A DNA stretch of 7,946 nucleotides from NCBI GenBank assembly GCA_905373195.1, contig CAJPSG010000034.1, forward strand, positions 1 through 7,946. The letters are read 5' to 3'. The translations under genes and the position numbers were made by a program. How positions within the stretch are numbered: position 1 is the stretch's first letter; every line of letters starts with the position of its first letter. Of this stretch, positions 6,118 to 7,946 are shown one piece after another. The stretch is from Kingella oralis. GTDB taxonomy: Bacteria; Pseudomonadota; Gammaproteobacteria; Burkholderiales; Neisseriaceae. The notes below the pieces were generated by a model. That model saw nothing but the letters and a program-made list of their open reading frames with translations. It searched no databases and had not been told where the DNA came from.

Positions 6118-6146
6118 ATTATAGCGATTTTGGGGCGGTTTTTGAA
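6118..6146 (-). promoter_or_regulatory. Probable sigma70-type promoter of the coiled-coil operon
   Basis: On the - strand, TTCAAA (6146-6141, 4 of 6 against TTGACA) and a perfect TATAAT (6123-6118) are separated by 17 bases. The -10 is 38 bases before the ATG at 6079. It is the only good promoter seen for the leftward genes. Confidence 0.65.
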
Positions 6147-6154
6147 TAGGTAAC

Positions 6155-6193
6155 AGGCAGCCTGAAAACGGGTTTTAGCGTTTCAGGCTGCCT
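6155..6193. repeat. Paired-DUS hairpin between divergent promoters
   Basis: A DUS (6155-6166) and its complement (6182-6193) form a stem of 15 pairs with one bulged A (6155-6170 with 6179-6193), loop GGTTTTAG. It lies upstream of both neighbours, between the leftward promoter (to 6146) and the rightward one (from 6197). It cannot terminate either gene. It could block stray transcription between them, or only serve DNA uptake. Confidence 0.85.
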
Positions 6194-6196
6194 TAT

Positions 6197-6225
6197 TTGC
6201 ATTCCCTTTTCCCCGCCCTTATAAT
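6197..6225 (+). promoter_or_regulatory. Probable sigma70-type promoter of the DyP peroxidase gene
   Basis: TTGCAT (6197-6202, 3 of 6) and a perfect TATAAT (6220-6225) with 17-base spacing. The -10 is 39 bases before the ATG. The -35 begins four bases after the DUS hairpin. No Fur or OxyR-type operator could be recognised by eye. Confidence 0.55.
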
Positions 6226-6264
6226 CGCGCGGCAAACCGCAAACAACTGAAAAATAGGATAAAA

Positions 6265-7194
6265 ATGACTGATATTCAATCTCAACGCGTAACCGATGAA
6301 CCGAACGAAAACACCATTTTTATGGTGTGGAATTTCAAAGACGGCATGGATGTTGCCCCTGTGTTCAAACGCCTGTGCGCGCTGGTGGGCAATTTAAACA
6401 ATTCCGCCACCAACCGTTTCCCGCAGCAAAAAGCCAGCGTGGTGCTGGGCATCAGCCACGGCGCATGGCAACGCTTGGATTTGCCCAAGCCGCTGCCGCG
6501 CGAATTAGCCGAGTTCGCCCCGATTAAAGGTGCGAAACACACCGCCGTTGCCACGCGCGGCGATGTGCACCTGCATTTGCGCGCCGAGCAGCAAAGCGTG
6601 TTATACGATATGGCGGCGGTGCTCACCGATTTGCTCACACCTGCGGCGGACTGCGCGGAAGAAGTGCACGGCTTTCGCTATTGGGATGGGCGTTCCATCT
6701 TGGGCTTTGTAGATGGCACGGAAAACCCGCACGACCCCGCCGAGCGCGCGCATTTTGCAATTATTGGCGAGGAAGACGCAGCCTACCAAGGCGGCAGCTA
6801 TTTGTTTGTGCAAAAATATCTGCACGATATGAACGCATGGCGCAAGCTGCCTGTTGCCGAGCAGGAAAAAGTGTTTGGGCGCAGCAAGCAAGACGATATT
6901 GAAATGGACGATGATACCAAGCCCGCCAATTCGCATATTGCGTTGGCGAATGTGGGCGACGAGTTTAAGGTGGTGCGCGACAATATGCCGTTTGGGTGCG
7001 CGGGGGCAAACGAAATGGGCACATATTTTATCGCCTACGCCCGCACGTTTAGCACGGTGAAAAAGATGCTGGACAATATGTTTATCGGCAACCCCGCGGG
7101 CAATTATGACCGCATTTTGGATTTCAGCACCGCGCACACGGGCACGCTGTTTTTTGTGCCGAGTATGGATATGTTGGATGAGTTTGCTGAATAG
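6265..7194 (+). CDS. DyP-type haem peroxidase (YfeX-like)
   Basis: Dye-decolourising-type peroxidases bind haem b and use hydrogen peroxide to oxidise bulky substrates; YfeX members act on porphyrinogens in the cytoplasm. The 309-residue length is close to E. coli YfeX (about 300). Key motifs are present: the GXXDG signature as GFVDGTENP (147-155), with Asp150 the expected catalytic acid; FGRSK (204-208), matching the family IGRTK; NSHIALA with His224 as the likely proximal haem ligand; VVRDNMPFG with Arg238 as the likely distal arginine; and the C-terminal TGTLFFVPS. There is no Sec or Tat signal, so it is cytoplasmic unless packaged in an encapsulin, and no encapsulin gene is visible here. 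The start at ATG 6265 has TAGGAT (6255-6260) upstream. It is a single-gene unit with its own promoter and terminator. A role in haem or oxidative-stress handling is likely; the substrate is unknown. Confidence 0.93.
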   Translation: MTDIQSQRVTDEPNENTIFMVWNFKDGMDVAPVFKRLCALVGNLNNSATNRFPQQKASVVLGISHGAWQRLDLPKPLPRELAEFAPIKGAKHTAVATRGDVHLHLRAEQQSVLYDMAAVLTDLLTPAADCAEEVHGFRYWDGRSILGFVDGTENPHDPAERAHFAIIGEEDAAYQGGSYLFVQKYLHDMNAWRKLPVAEQEKVFGRSKQDDIEMDDDTKPANSHIALANVGDEFKVVRDNMPFGCAGANEMGTYFIAYARTFSTVKKMLDNMFIGNPAGNYDRILDFSTAHTGTLFFVPSMDMLDEFAE

Positions 7195-7210
7195 AGAGTA
7201 AGCAAAATGG

Positions 7211-7241
7211 ACAGCCGCTGATTGTTGAGCGGCTGTTTTTT
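7211..7241 (+). terminator. Rho-independent terminator of the DyP gene
   Basis: ACAGCCGCT (7211-7219) pairs perfectly with AGCGGCTGT (7228-7236) around an 8-base loop, followed by a run of T to 7241. It starts 16 bases after the peroxidase stop. It is the only intrinsic terminator in the window not built from DUS copies. Confidence 0.93.
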
Positions 7242-7265
7242 GTGGAGCAGGGTTGGGCAAGAGTG

Positions 7266-7361
7266 AAGCAGCCTGAAACTCAAAATGGCGCGTTGGCAGC
7301 TCGCCGACATTTGGCGGACAAACCCCGCGCTACTGGCTTGTACCAAGTTTCCAGGCTGCCT
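7266..7361. repeat. Degenerate inverted DUS pair
   Basis: AAGCAGCCTGAA (7266-7277) and TCCAGGCTGCCT (7350-7361) each differ from the DUS (or its complement) by one base and face each other across 72 bases. The second lies just after the end of the decayed - strand gene. The interval holds no convincing gene. It may be an old terminator or uptake pair that has drifted along with the pseudogene. Confidence 0.55.
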
Positions 7362-7365
7362 TTGC

Positions 7366-7877
7366 TTACCGTGTGATGTGCATCAAGCCAAAAGTCAAAA
7401 CCGCCAGCACGCCGCTGATGGCGCTCATGGCAACGCAGCCTTTTACAAAGCCCATCCAGTGAAAACGAAAATCGTGCCTGCCCGCGCAATGCGCGGTGTT
7501 GGGGAAAATAAACAGCGGCGAGGCGAGTGTGCAAATCAGCAGCCAGTCCACCAGCAGCAAATCCACCGCATTCTACGCCACGCCCATTAGCCACAGATGG
7601 CAAAACACGGTGGCAAACTATGCGCCGCGCCCTGCGTAAGCCAGCAGCGTGGTGGCGATGGCAAAGGCAAACGTAGGGTAAACGCCAGCGCGGTAAATAG
7701 CGCGGCGTGCCTTTTTTGCGCGGGGCTGGGCGCGGGCAGGGCGGTGGCTTGTTGCATATCGGGCGGGTAGTCGTGTGCCATCGCCCAAGGGAAATGGCGC
7801 ACGCTGATTGCGACAAAAATCATCCACAGCAGCGACTAAATGGTGCTGGATAGGAGTAGGGCAGGGGTGTTGAGCAT
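7366..7877 (-). pseudogene. Decayed multi-pass membrane protein gene
   Basis: Starting at ATG 7877 (first start after an in-frame TAA at 7886-7884), the frame opens MLNTPALLLSSTI, meets TAG at 7838-7836, then continues with SLLWMIFVAISVRHFPWAMA and a polar Ala/Pro segment. One base appears lost near 7675, moving the reading to the next frame (TFAFAIATTLLAYAGRGA). That frame carries TAG at 7620-7618 and 7575-7573 before a clean stretch (from NAVDLLLVDWLLICTLASP, through FRFHWMGFVKG) to a TAA at 7368-7366. Rebuilt, it is about 170 residues with perhaps four hydrophobic helices, an inner-membrane protein of unknown family. Three ambers plus a frameshift make a working product very unlikely. Its start lies 17 bp from a Correia-like repeat. 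The longer open frames on either strand here are shadows. Confidence 0.75.
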
Positions 7878-7893
7878 GGGGCGTTATTCTTTT

Positions 7894-7946
7894 TATAGTC
7901 GTTCCACACAGTCTTATACAAGGCGGCGAGTCGCAGATAGTACAAG
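7894..7946. mobile_element. End of a Correia-like repeat element (runs off the window)
   Basis: TATAGT at 7894-7899 matches the outer tip of the terminal inverted repeat of Correia elements. Exactly 25 bases in, at 7919, begins a stretch (CAAGGCGGCGA, CGCAGA, AGTACAA) that matches the conserved Correia interior as I remember it from Neisseria, at the same spacing. The bases between differ (CGTTCCACAC in place of GGATTAA-type sequence), so this may be a diverged or genus-specific version. Correia elements are non-autonomous small transposable repeats with no coding capacity. On the outward - strand, TATAAA (7897-7892) with TTGTAT (7921-7916) at 18 bases could form a weak promoter into the neighbouring pseudogene, as known for some Correia ends. 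The other end is not in view. Confidence 0.7.

Noticed and set aside
6601..7260. A 219-codon - strand open frame over the DyP gene
   Set aside because: The opposite strand encodes a clear peroxidase with all family motifs; this frame crosses the peroxidase terminator and lacks its own signals.
7285..7590. A 101-codon + strand open frame after the DyP terminator
   Set aside because: It starts inside the degenerate DUS interval, runs antisense to the pseudogene and has no ribosome binding site.
7280..7816. A 178-codon - strand open frame over the decayed membrane gene
   Set aside because: Its product is Arg/Cys/His-rich and unlike a protein, while the two neighbouring frames carry clear membrane helices.
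4280..7838. Reassigned stop codons (amber or opal read as an amino acid)
   Set aside because: Neisseriaceae use the standard bacterial code, queA itself ends in TAG at 2692-2694 and the DyP gene ends in TAG at 7192-7194, and one damaged gene also has a frameshift. Mutation or error is simpler.

Overview
The window looks like a piece of a Neisseriaceae chromosome using the Kingella-type DNA uptake dialect. The 12-mer AGGCAGCCTGAA (known as AG-kingDUS) or its complement occurs 12 times exactly in under 8 kb, with several near matches, whereas pathogenic Neisseria use a GCCGTCTGAA core. A Correia-like repeat end at the right edge also fits Neisseriaceae. I cannot resolve the species. Both edges of the window fall in repeated sequence: an inverted 55-bp copy of the end of queA on the left and the Correia-like end on the right. 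The window may therefore be a whole short contig.

Layout, left to right. Bases 1-55 are an exact inverted copy of the last coding bases of queA (2635-2689). They are followed by a 5'-truncated gene for a charged protein of unknown function (to 790) and a paired-DUS hairpin. Next come a small three-helix membrane protein (903-1481), a 37-nt hairpin, and queA (1672-2694), the tRNA queuosine-pathway enzyme, with a promoter whose -35 element appears to lie inside a DUS. A T5-C9-T6 tract precedes a small lipoprotein gene (2745-3203). A second paired-DUS hairpin (3219-3260) separates these + strand genes from a converging - strand block.

The - strand block (3282-6079) is the least familiar part. 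It starts at a good sigma70-like promoter (6146-6118) and reads leftward as one continuous 675-codon frame broken by just two in-frame stops (TAG 4805-4807, TGA 4280-4282). Its end overlaps, in a TGATG junction, the start of a 256-residue coiled-coil protein with its own strong ribosome binding site. This looks like a two-gene operon of coiled-coil proteins, the first gene broken or misread. Base composition along it is patchy, with AT-rich islands in GC-rich flanks. I do not recognise either protein.

To the right, a paired-DUS hairpin sits between the back-to-back promoters of that operon and of a cytoplasmic-type DyP haem peroxidase gene (6265-7194), which ends at a textbook terminator. The last part (7366-7877, - strand) is a decayed gene for a multi-pass membrane protein, with three amber stops and one frameshift. 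The Correia-like element end begins 17 bp upstream of its start codon and may supply an outward promoter.

No rRNA, tRNA, CRISPR array or transposase gene was seen.
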